Shown: positions 8,172-15,118 of the stretch, one piece after another
How positions within the stretch are numbered: the stretch's first letter is position 1
How the letters are laid out: each line of letters opens with the position of its first letter
Assembly (NCBI GenBank): GCA_947450545.1
Contig: CANFVU010000010.1
Location: 1 to 43,523, forward strand
Reading direction: 5' to 3'
DNA: 43,523 nucleotides
From: Actinomycetota bacterium
GTDB taxonomy: Bacteria > Actinomycetota > Actinomycetes > Nanopelagicales > Nanopelagicaceae
Program-made: the position numbers and the translations under genes
The notes under the pieces: generated by a model
Seen by the model: the letters and a program-made list of their open reading frames with translations, nothing else
What the model was told of the DNA's origin: nothing
The model's database searches: none

Positions 8172-9140
8172 TTAAGCCTTAAGAGCCCAAGATGTGTACT
8201 TAGCAGCGTTTGCCTTTGTGATAAGTGTGCAGTCAACAGTTTGCTTCTCTGATGAAGCGCCCGTCTTCTTTGTTTTGATGTAGTTGTTTGCTTGATCTAC
8301 AGCCATCTTTGATAGAACTGTGATTGGTTGTAGAACTGTATAAGCAAGTGTTCCTGCCTTTACAGCGGCAACAGCATCAGGTGATCCATCGAACCCACCC
8401 ACGAGAACGCCAGTCTTACCAGCAGCCTTAAGTGCAGCAATTGCACCAAGAGCCATTTCGTCGTTTCCGTTGATGATTCCCTTTACATCAGGGTGTGCTT
8501 GAAGCATTGTTTGAGCCTTAGCGAAGCCCTGCTGACGATCCCAGTTAGCAACTTCCTTTTGGAGGTTAGCCATTCCTGGGTATTGTGACATTACAGACTT
8601 GTAACCTGAAGAACGAACTTCAGCATTGTTATCTGTTGGGTTGCCGTAAAGCTCTAGGTAATCGCCCTTTTGACCCATGATACGTGCGAACTCAGCGCCA
8701 CCGATAGCAGCACCTTGTGCGTTGTTAGAAACGATCTGAGCCTTAGCAATGCCTGTCTTATTGATTTCAGCGTTAACTAGGAATACTGGAATACCAGCTT
8801 TTGTAGCCTTTGTGATTGGTCCAACTGATGCATCTGCACCAGCATTATCCAAGATGATTGCAACAGATTTGTTGGCAATAGCAGCGTCGATAAGTTGGCT
8901 CTGCTTATTTACATCTTGCTCGTGAGCAGCTGACTTTGTGGTGTAGCCCAAAGCCTTAGCTTCTGCTTCAGCAGCTTTCACTTCAGCCTGCCAGAAAGGG
9001 TTCTTTAATGTAACAGTGATGATTGAGATCAATCCACCCTTTTTAGCTGCAGCGTGTCCCGCTGTTGCACCAACTGTTGTCATACCGACAACTGCAAGAA
9101 GTGCTCCTGCAATACCGGCAATTTTGATGTTCTTCTTCAT
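8172..9140 (-). CDS. RbsB-like periplasmic sugar/polyol-binding protein
   Basis: A 322-residue substrate-binding protein of the Peripla_BP_4 type. Residues 1-31 form a signal peptide (KKNIKIAGIAGALLAVVG... ending near AGHAA), without a lipobox cysteine. The mature part follows the ribose/galactose-binding pattern (VTLKNPFWQAEVKAAE, ILDNAGADAS, GINGNDEMALGAIAAL, GGFDGSPDAV). It is the recognition component for the adjacent RbsC-like permease and RbsA-like ATPase. The operon context predicts erythritol, threitol or erythrulose as ligand. An AAAGG ribosome site lies 6 bases before the ATG. Hairpins flank the gene on both sides, which suggests separate control of its mRNA. Confidence 0.85.
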   Translation of the reverse strand: MKKNIKIAGIAGALLAVVGMTTVGATAGHAAAKKGGLISIITVTLKNPFWQAEVKAAEAEAKALGYTTKSAAHEQDVNKQSQLIDAAIANKSVAIILDNAGADASVGPITKATKAGIPVFLVNAEINKTGIAKAQIVSNNAQGAAIGGAEFARIMGQKGDYLELYGNPTDNNAEVRSSGYKSVMSQYPGMANLQKEVANWDRQQGFAKAQTMLQAHPDVKGIINGNDEMALGAIAALKAAGKTGVLVGGFDGSPDAVAAVKAGTLAYTVLQPITVLSKMAVDQANNYIKTKKTGASSEKQTVDCTLITKANAAKYTSWALKA

Positions 9141-9162
9141 GTACTGCCTTTCTTTTGCTCCT

Positions 9163-9184
9163 AATGTCAGAGGTTTCTGACATT
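9163..9184 (-). promoter_or_regulatory. Short perfect hairpin before the binding-protein gene
   Basis: AATGTCAGA and TCTGACATT form a 9-base perfect stem with a 4-base loop. It lies in the 79-base gap between the permease stop and the binding-protein start, 22 bases before the ATG. It could be an RNA processing or stabilising element, or a protein-binding palindrome. No T-run follows on the minus strand. Confidence 0.5.
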
Positions 9185-9219
9185 CATTCCGGTACTCCGT
9201 GAAGGCACCAGAAACTTGT

Positions 9220-10287
9220 TTATTTTTCAGCTGCTACTTTTGCTAGTTTCTGTTTTTTCTTTGATCCTTGTTGTGCCTCATCGAGTGCAACAGCAAGAAT
9301 GATTACAGCACCTTGGATAACCATCTGCCAGAAAGATGAAACGCCGACAATAACCAGACCATCCCCTAGAAAACCGATAACGAATGCGCCAAGAAGTGTT
9401 CCACGAATATGACCACGACCACCTGAAAGGGCTGCACCACCAATCACTACAGCCGCAATTGCATTCAATTCATAGGACTGACCCGTTTGTGGAGCACCAG
9501 CTGTAAGTTCTGATGCAATGATTAAACCTGTAGCTGCGGCGCAAATTCCTGAAAGTGTGTAAACCCAAATTTTTACTCGCTTGATTGGTACGCCAGATAG
9601 TTCTGCTGCTCGTTCGTTGCCACCCAGGGCATACAACCAACGACCAAATACTGTCTTGGTTAACAAGAGGGCGGTGACGAGAGCTACGACGATCATTACC
9701 CATACACCAGTTGGAAGTCCAAGAAATTTTCCAAGTCCAAGTACGTGAAAACCAGTATTTCCAAGTTCTGGCTTGCCTGTCATGTCATTGAACGTTTCGC
9801 CTTTTGCAATCAAAAGTGCAGTACCGCGAACAACATAAAGAGTTCCAAGAGTTGTAATAAATGGTGCCACTTTAAAGCGAGTAATGAGAACCCCATTTAA
9901 GAGCCCCACCAGCGCACCAGCACCTAAACACAGAACAACAATCACCCAAACAGACGGATACAGAACGGTTTGTGTACCTGGAATTTGAATTCCTTGCATC
10001 AACATAAATCCTGCAAGCACGCCGCTAAGGCCAACTGTTGAACCAACAGACAAATCAATACCGGCTGTCAAAATTACTAACAACATTCCAATAGCAAGAA
10101 GTGCATTAAGTCCCACGTGGCGAGTCATAACGATGACGTTGCTCAAGTTCAGATAGTTAGGAGACAAAGAAGCAAACACAACAATAATTACGGCAAGCGC
10201 AATAAATGCTCGTCCTTCTGTTAACAACTTTCCGAAGGTGAATCCATCGAAGATGTTCTTCGTTGACTTACTGACTTGATTGCTCAT
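9220..10287 (-). CDS. RbsC-like ABC transporter permease
   Basis: A 355-residue integral membrane protein of the BPD_transp_2 family with about eight to ten hydrophobic helices. Signature segments are AGIDLSVGSTVGLSG, the EAA-like ELNAIAAVVIGGAALSGGRG, and SSFWQMVIQGAVIILAV. It forms the channel of the importer with the RbsA-like ATPase, probably as a homodimer. The ATG overlaps the ATPase stop by four bases (ATGA), so translation is coupled. Substrate class (tetritol or related polyol) is inferred from the operon. Confidence 0.88.
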   Translation of the reverse strand: MSNQVSKSTKNIFDGFTFGKLLTEGRAFIALAVIIVVFASLSPNYLNLSNVIVMTRHVGLNALLAIGMLLVILTAGIDLSVGSTVGLSGVLAGFMLMQGIQIPGTQTVLYPSVWVIVVLCLGAGALVGLLNGVLITRFKVAPFITTLGTLYVVRGTALLIAKGETFNDMTGKPELGNTGFHVLGLGKFLGLPTGVWVMIVVALVTALLLTKTVFGRWLYALGGNERAAELSGVPIKRVKIWVYTLSGICAAATGLIIASELTAGAPQTGQSYELNAIAAVVIGGAALSGGRGHIRGTLLGAFVIGFLGDGLVIVGVSSFWQMVIQGAVIILAVALDEAQQGSKKKQKLAKVAAEK

Positions 10288-11825
10288 GCACCTGCTCCAA
10301 TGCGTAGTTTGCTTGTCTTGTCATCTGCCGCCGCCATGACATCAGATTGGGATACTTTCTTTGGATCCATTTCAGCTGTTACGTGTCCCTTTGATAGGAC
10401 GATAATGCGATTAGCCGAAGCCATTGCTTCACTGATTTCAGAGGTTGCGAAAAGAACAGCAAGTCCAGATTTTGCTTGTTCCGAAAGTAATTGGAAAATT
10501 TCAGCTTTCGCACCTACATCAATTCCTCGCGTTGGCTCATCAAGAATTATTGCTTTTGGATTTGTTAAGAGAACTTTGCCGATAACAACTTTTTGTTGAT
10601 TGCCACCACTCAACGATGTAATCAAAGATTTATGGCTAGAGGTCTTTACGCGAACATCTTTAATCTTCTGTTCGATACTTGCGACCTCAGGTGAAGTACG
10701 CATGATGAATTTCTTTACGAAATCACCCACACTTGAAAGTGCAATATTGTGACCAACAGTCATGAGTTGCACTAAGCCATCGCGTTGACGATCTTCGGGT
10801 ACGAGTGCAACACCAGCTTTAATACGGCTGTTAATAGAAAGTGTTGCGATATCAACGCCATTGAGAAGAATCTGACCCGAAATTTGGCTCAAACGTCCGG
10901 CAATAGTTTCAAGAAGTTCCGTGCGTCCCGCGCCCATTTGCCCGTATAGGCAAACGACTTCACCAGCATGAACTTTCAGGTTGAAGTTATCAACCGCCAA
11001 ACGTGCTGGGTTGGCTGGGTCTGCAATAGTGAGATTCTTGAGCTCAAGAACTACTTGATCTGTCTTCTGATCAATTGCAGTAGATCCAGCGCCATCCCGG
11101 CCAATCATCATACGTACGATTCCTGGAAGGTCAACGTTCTTAGCTTCATCGGTCGCAATCATGTTGGAATCGCGCAAGACATAGATGTAATCGGCAACAT
11201 GGAGAGCTTCTTCTAGGTGGTGAGAAATGTAGACAATTGAAACTCCGTGAGCCTTGAGATCTTCGATAACGGTAAAGAGAATTTCAATTTCAACATTTGA
11301 GAGGGCTGAAGTTGGTTCATCCATAATCAAGATACGGGCATCAGAAGCCAAAGCGCGAGCAATTTCAACGATTTGCTGTTGACCGAGTCTCAGATCCCCA
11401 ACAATTTCATCAGGGCCAATGTCATGTTGTAGCCGCTTCATAATTTCGCGGACTTTTTCATTCTCTGCCGCATAATTCACGCGCGAACCGAGAGAGCGAA
11501 TTTCACTTCCAAGAAACATATTGTCTCGAACAGTTAGATTCGGAGCGAGGCTAAGTTCTTGGTGAATAATTGAAATTCCGTTTGCTCGAGCCTCTGTTGA
11601 GCTATCGAATGAAATATCTTTTCCATCTAACTCCAGTGATCCAGAAGTTGGCCTTTCAATGCCAGCAAGAATCTTCATCAAAGTTGACTTGCCGGCGCCA
11701 TTTTCACCAAAAAGGGTAGTTACTTTTCCGCGCACTAAGTCAAAATCGACGTCATTGAGTGCGACCGTTAAACCGTACTCCTTACGGACCTTTTTAGCGC
11801 GAAGAACGAGATCTGATTTGGACAT
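10284..11825 (-). CDS. RbsA-like ABC transporter ATPase with two nucleotide-binding domains
   Basis: A 513-residue ATPase with two tandem ABC domains, the usual length for RbsA/XylG/MglA. The first half has Walker A GENGAGKST, signature-like LRLGQQQIVEIARAL and Walker B ILIMDEPTSAL. The second half has the degenerate Walker A GQMGAGRTE, signature LSGGNQQKVVIGK and Walker B IILDEPTRGID. This asymmetry is normal in the family. Its ATG shares one base with the stop of the DUF2291 gene (TAATG) and its stop overlaps the permease start, so the transporter block is tightly coupled. Confidence 0.9.
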   Translation of the reverse strand: MSKSDLVLRAKKVRKEYGLTVALNDVDFDLVRGKVTTLFGENGAGKSTLMKILAGIERPTSGSLELDGKDISFDSSTEARANGISIIHQELSLAPNLTVRDNMFLGSEIRSLGSRVNYAAENEKVREIMKRLQHDIGPDEIVGDLRLGQQQIVEIARALASDARILIMDEPTSALSNVEIEILFTVIEDLKAHGVSIVYISHHLEEALHVADYIYVLRDSNMIATDEAKNVDLPGIVRMMIGRDGAGSTAIDQKTDQVVLELKNLTIADPANPARLAVDNFNLKVHAGEVVCLYGQMGAGRTELLETIAGRLSQISGQILLNGVDIATLSINSRIKAGVALVPEDRQRDGLVQLMTVGHNIALSSVGDFVKKFIMRTSPEVASIEQKIKDVRVKTSSHKSLITSLSGGNQQKVVIGKVLLTNPKAIILDEPTRGIDVGAKAEIFQLLSEQAKSGLAVLFATSEISEAMASANRIIVLSKGHVTAEMDPKKVSQSDVMAAADDKTSKLRIGAGA

Positions 11826-12490
11826 TACTTACCTACTGTTATTTCAGTTGGAATCACAATGTAATTTGTCGGATTAGTAACCGACATAGCTCCGTACAAA
11901 GTAATTGTCTTTCCAACAAGATCACCGTGCTTAAATGGCTTCAATACCGTCTCGCGAACCTTGTCGTTTAGCTTCGTTGCCGCATCTTGATATGCGAGTT
12001 GATTTACAAAATCTTCAAACTTGACTGTTCCGGTCACGTCACGAAGAGATGTTCCATTAAGAGCTGGTCCCATCTGCACGTAAATCGTTGCCGCCGATGA
12101 AAGCCCAGCCACCTTCACAGGAAGAAAATCATTCACCATAGCTTGGCCAACGCCAGTGAATTTAACTGGTACGGCATAAGCATTTCCTGGCCCATCCGTG
12201 TGGCCATACTTAGGGCCAACATTTGTAATGTCAGCTTGAATTCCCTTGTCAACTTCAAGGATGTCCACAGCGTGGGCCTTAATGTAAGGAACTACCTCAG
12301 GCCACTTCTTGTCAGCAAATGAAACAGAAAGTTTTGGGTTGGCTTGCAGAGAAGTTGTTCCTGTACGGAAAGTTAAGTTGGCATCCGACAAGCTAACAAC
12401 CTTTGTTGAAAGAGCCATTGCTACAACTAAAGCTACTGTGATTCCGATAAGAACAATACGTAGTTTGGTAAATTTAACTCTCGGCGACAT
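11825..12490 (-). CDS. DUF2291 membrane-anchored protein linked to sugar ABC importer
   Basis: A 221-residue protein with one N-terminal hydrophobic segment (about residues 10-32) followed by an extracytoplasmic domain containing the segments AHAVDILEVDKGIQADITN and KYGHTDGPGNAYAVPVKFTG. It is recognised as the DUF2291 family, whose genes commonly sit next to RbsABC-type importers for sugars and polyols, including erythritol loci. No biochemical function is established. There is no clear lipobox cysteine, so it is probably anchored by an uncleaved helix. It could assist the binding protein or the importer at the cell surface; this is inference from constant gene proximity. Confidence 0.7.
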   Translation of the reverse strand: MSPRVKFTKLRIVLIGITVALVVAMALSTKVVSLSDANLTFRTGTTSLQANPKLSVSFADKKWPEVVPYIKAHAVDILEVDKGIQADITNVGPKYGHTDGPGNAYAVPVKFTGVGQAMVNDFLPVKVAGLSSAATIYVQMGPALNGTSLRDVTGTVKFEDFVNQLAYQDAATKLNDKVRETVLKPFKHGDLVGKTITLYGAMSVTNPTNYIVIPTEITVGK

Positions 12491-12519
12491 TTGAATGAAA
12501 GCTCCTTTGATTGCCTTAT

Positions 12520-13545
12520 TTAGAGGGAAATTAATGTTCCTGATTGCAAAGCACTTGGTCTGATTTGCAGCTTACGGCCTGTTCCCTTGCGGAACATATC
12601 CATTGCTTCAGCGTAATCATCGAGCGAGTAGAAGTGAGAAATCATTGGTTCCGGATTAATTGCTCCAGCTTCAAAAAGATCAACGGCGCGACCAAAGCAT
12701 GAAACAGTTGCCATCGTTCCGACAATATTTACTTCGTCGCGATAAATGCGAAAAGGTGAATATTTTGCACGAGCGTCAACTGGGGCAACTCCAAAGTGTT
12801 GGAATGTTCCACCAGGCTTCACACGTGGGAGTCCATCTTCAATAGCGGCTACAACACCCGTGCAATCGATTACAACTTCAAAAAGATTTCGGTTCGACTC
12901 ATTTGCATTTGTGAATGTGTGTTCGACACCTACTTCACGAGCGGCTTGCAAACGCTTTTCGTTAGTATCAACAATTGAAATAGAAACAGCACCAGCACGA
13001 CGGGCAAGTTGTGCCATCAACAATCCCATCGTTCCTGCGCCGTAAATTAAATAATGTGATCCCATTTCACGAGGAAGAACGTCGAATCCACGAACGGCAC
13101 ATGCAAGTGGCTCAATCAATGCTGCGTGATTTAAATTTGTTCCGGGTTGAAGTTTGTGACAGTTTCGTGCAGGTGCCCGGAGAAATTCTGCAGATGCACC
13201 GTCGTTCGCGACAACACCCATTCCTTGCCAATTGCGACAAAGGTTGCTCCGACCGGTCAGGCAGAATTCGCATTCTTCACATGTGAGAGTTGGGTTAACG
13301 GTTACGAGATCTCCGACCTTGAGATTTTTAACAGCTGAACCAACTGCAACAATCTCGCCGGAGATTTCGTGACCTGGAATGATTGGAAATACGCCCCCCT
13401 CAAACTCTCCGTCATAAACATGGATATCTGTACCGCACATTCCGACCGCAGCCACCTTGAGAACTACATCCTTCTCGCCAGGGGTTGGATCGGGCAGGTT
13501 TGTAACAGTCAGTTTGCCCTTGCCTTCGAATACGACAGCTCTCAC
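12520..13545 (-). CDS. Zn-dependent polyol dehydrogenase (sorbitol/arabinitol dehydrogenase-like)
   Basis: A medium-chain dehydrogenase of about 341 residues. It has catalytic zinc motifs (GMCGTDIH, GHE, IEPLAC), the structural cysteine loop CEECEFCLTGRSNLC, and Rossmann loop GAGTMG. It is the first gene of the catabolic operon, 29 bases before DUF2291. Family members oxidise sorbitol, arabinitol, threitol or xylitol at a secondary hydroxyl. A GGAGG site directly abuts an ATG at 13554, leaving no spacing; the GTG three codons later lies 9 bases from it and gives the typical 'MRAVVFEGKG' start, so 13545 is preferred. The substrate may be a second tetritol such as D-threitol, or a pentitol. Confidence 0.75.
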   Translation of the reverse strand: MRAVVFEGKGKLTVTNLPDPTPGEKDVVLKVAAVGMCGTDIHVYDGEFEGGVFPIIPGHEISGEIVAVGSAVKNLKVGDLVTVNPTLTCEECEFCLTGRSNLCRNWQGMGVVANDGASAEFLRAPARNCHKLQPGTNLNHAALIEPLACAVRGFDVLPREMGSHYLIYGAGTMGLLMAQLARRAGAVSISIVDTNEKRLQAAREVGVEHTFTNANESNRNLFEVVIDCTGVVAAIEDGLPRVKPGGTFQHFGVAPVDARAKYSPFRIYRDEVNIVGTMATVSCFGRAVDLFEAGAINPEPMISHFYSLDDYAEAMDMFRKGTGRKLQIRPSALQSGTLISL

Positions 13546-13560
13546 GTTTTTCATCCTCCA

Positions 13561-13590
13561 ATTAACATTTTATGTTAATACTTTTGTTAA
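13561..13590 (-). promoter_or_regulatory. Probable DeoR operator in the leader of the catabolic operon
   Basis: ATTAACAT-TTT-ATGTTAAT (13561-13579) is a perfect 8-base inverted repeat with a 3-base centre. A further half-site, TTTGTTAA, follows at 13583-13590. It lies between the putative promoter and the first dehydrogenase gene and shares TAACA/TGTTA arms with a repeat before deoR. Confidence 0.55.
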
Positions 13591-13625
13591 TTTCACACAT
13601 TTTTTGTCGGAAATCACATAACTGA

Positions 13626-13654
13626 AGTTAAATCGGTGGGAATGTGGGTGTCAA
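13626..13654 (-). promoter_or_regulatory. Putative promoter of the tetritol operon
   Basis: On the minus strand a consensus -35 TTGACA (plus 13649-13654) is followed after 17 bases by a weak -10 TTAACT (13626-13631). Transcription would start about 70 bases before the dehydrogenase and pass through the inverted repeats at 13561-13590. Confidence 0.35.
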
Positions 13655-13727
13655 TAGCGGTTGCACTCAAATACGCAATATTTTTATAACAGTTTTGTAA
13701 CAGTAAGAATGTTAAACTAACAAAAAG

Positions 13728-14522
13728 TTATGCGGGAATCACTTCGAACTTAACGCCCGCGCGAGTGAGTTCCTCAAGAGAGGCCGTGGATGCACCTTCG
13801 CCTATAAAGACGAGATCAAAGTCAGTCAGTGGGGCCAGTTTATGGAAGGCGACCTTGTCCAGTTTGGTGTGGTCCAGAAGAAGATATTTTGAATTGGCTG
13901 CCTTCATCATTGCTTGCTTGAAGGCCACTATACGACTTTGGCGTTGGTAGGCGGAGCCGCCCGATACCGCCGATGCGGAGAAGAAGCCAGCATCCACACG
14001 AATTGATTCAATTGCCTGCTCTGTGAGAACGCCAGTGAATGTGTCGCTCGTGGGATCAAAGTCCCCGCCGAACGTGACAAGGCGAATATCTGGAATTGAC
14101 GATAGTTGGTTGATGGCCTTGAGAAAGTTGGTTGCAACGTAAATCGGAGTTACATCAGCAAGGAGAGGTACCATCTGCAAGACAGTTGTGGAGTTATCCA
14201 AAACAATGGTCATACCAGGTTCGACGTATTTGATTGCAGCTTCAGCAAGCGTGCGTTTCTCGCCAGGATTGGCGTCCATGCGGAAGCCCACGTTTGATTC
14301 AAAGACAACAGATGGTTGGGCAGAAACACCACCGCGGAATTTTCGGACAACGCCTTGACGTTCGAGATCTTCAAGATCGCGGTGTACGGTCATGATAGAC
14401 ACGTTGAGCTCATTAGCAAGTTCTTGAGCCGAAAGTGATCCGCGTTCGGTAACAAGTTGAGCTAATGCACGCTGACGAATCGCGCGCTTATTCGTTGCTA
14501 CGCTGAGAGACTCAATCGTCAC
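13728..14522 (-). CDS. DeoR-family transcriptional regulator
   Basis: A 264-residue regulator. The N-terminal helix-turn-helix (about residues 10-60) contains LSAQELANELNVSIMTVHRDLEDLERQGVVRKFRGGV, split here as the typical DeoR recognition region. The C-terminal DeoRC sensor domain shows LDNSTTVLQM and the TFTG/SASAVSGG segments that bind phosphorylated intermediates. The start is GTG at 14522, with AAGGGGG nine bases upstream; a longer frame from TTG 14558 has no such site. It lies between the rbsD-like gene and the catabolic operon, all on the minus strand. It probably represses the operon and itself through the TAACA...TGTTA repeats; the inducer could be an erythrulose phosphate. Confidence 0.82.
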   Translation of the reverse strand: MTIESLSVATNKRAIRQRALAQLVTERGSLSAQELANELNVSIMTVHRDLEDLERQGVVRKFRGGVSAQPSVVFESNVGFRMDANPGEKRTLAEAAIKYVEPGMTIVLDNSTTVLQMVPLLADVTPIYVATNFLKAINQLSSIPDIRLVTFGGDFDPTSDTFTGVLTEQAIESIRVDAGFFSASAVSGGSAYQRQSRIVAFKQAMMKAANSKYLLLDHTKLDKVAFHKLAPLTDFDLVFIGEGASTASLEELTRAGVKFEVIPA

Positions 14523-14594
14523 GCGGTCTAGCCCCCTTCGTCTTGTAATCCTAGGCAAACTTAATCACAAGAAATGTTAAAAAGAAAGTCAAAC

Positions 14595-14611
14595 TAACAA
14601 TCTCTTTGTTA
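14595..14611 (-). promoter_or_regulatory. Inverted repeat before deoR, probable operator
   Basis: TAACAA-TCTCT-TTGTTA forms a 6-base inverted repeat. It shares the TAACA/TGTTA half-sites of the repeat in front of the catabolic operon, which suggests autoregulation by the DeoR protein. Confidence 0.45.
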
Positions 14612-14629
14612 ATTCTAAAAGTATGGCTA

Positions 14630-15019
14630 TCAACCTGATTTTAAAATGACACTGCTGTAGGGAACTGCATCTCCCGTGTGAATGATGGCGAGAGCTTGGC
14701 CCACTTTTACTTTAAATTCTGAATGTGGAATGTATTCGATAGGGATCCCTTGATAATGAGATTTGTACTCTGTCACTGTCTTAGGATCGACTTTCTCATC
14801 AAATTCATTTGCGAGATATAAACCGGTCAACTCCATGAGGGGAAGAATTGCATCCAAGATCTCAGGAATCGTTGGTTGCCCTTTGATAACTGCTAAATCA
14901 ACGATTTCTACTCCTGGATAGCTAGGAAATGGTCCATCGACAATCGCAAGAGTATTCACGTGACGGAATCGTGCGAGAACGGAAGCTAATTGTCCGTTGA
15001 TAACACCTTCGCGAAGCAT
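14630..15019 (-). CDS. RbsD/FucU-family sugar mutarotase-like protein
   Basis: A 129-residue protein of the RbsD/FucU family, which interconverts anomers or ring forms of ribose and fucose. Family features are the early segment NGQLASVLARFRHVNTLAIVDG (shown in part), PSYPGVEIVDLA, and the C-terminal VKVGQALAIIHTGDAVPYSSVIL. The ATG at 15019 has an AAAGGA site 7 bases upstream; a GTG-started extension of six codons has none. It is the first gene of the minus-strand group, ahead of deoR. Its role in a tetritol locus is unclear because four-carbon ketoses cannot form pyranose rings. A furanose anomer or a different substrate is possible. Confidence 0.78.
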   Translation of the reverse strand: MLREGVINGQLASVLARFRHVNTLAIVDGPFPSYPGVEIVDLAVIKGQPTIPEILDAILPLMELTGLYLANEFDEKVDPKTVTEYKSHYQGIPIEYIPHSEFKVKVGQALAIIHTGDAVPYSSVILKSG

Positions 15020-15106
15020 TGTGGTTCCTTTCCACACAAATGAGAATCTCTACTGATACGAGGGTATCTCTTATTGGTCTGACATAAAAGAGTCTCAACT
15101 TCTTTA

Positions 15107-15112
15107 TAGACT
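15107..15112 (+). promoter_or_regulatory. -10 box of leaderless benE-family gene
   Basis: TAGACT lies exactly 6 bases before the ATG at 15119. No ribosome site is visible, so the transcript probably starts at or next to the ATG. The box is inside an inverted repeat GAGTCT...AGACTC (15090-15095/15108-15113). Confidence 0.5.
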
Positions 15113-15118
15113 CGTGGC

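Noticed and set aside
1991-15019. Classical bacterial erythritol pathway with EryA kinase
   Set aside because: No FGGY-type erythritol kinase or EryB/EryC homologue is present; the kinase is of the dihydroxyacetone type, so oxidation must precede phosphorylation.
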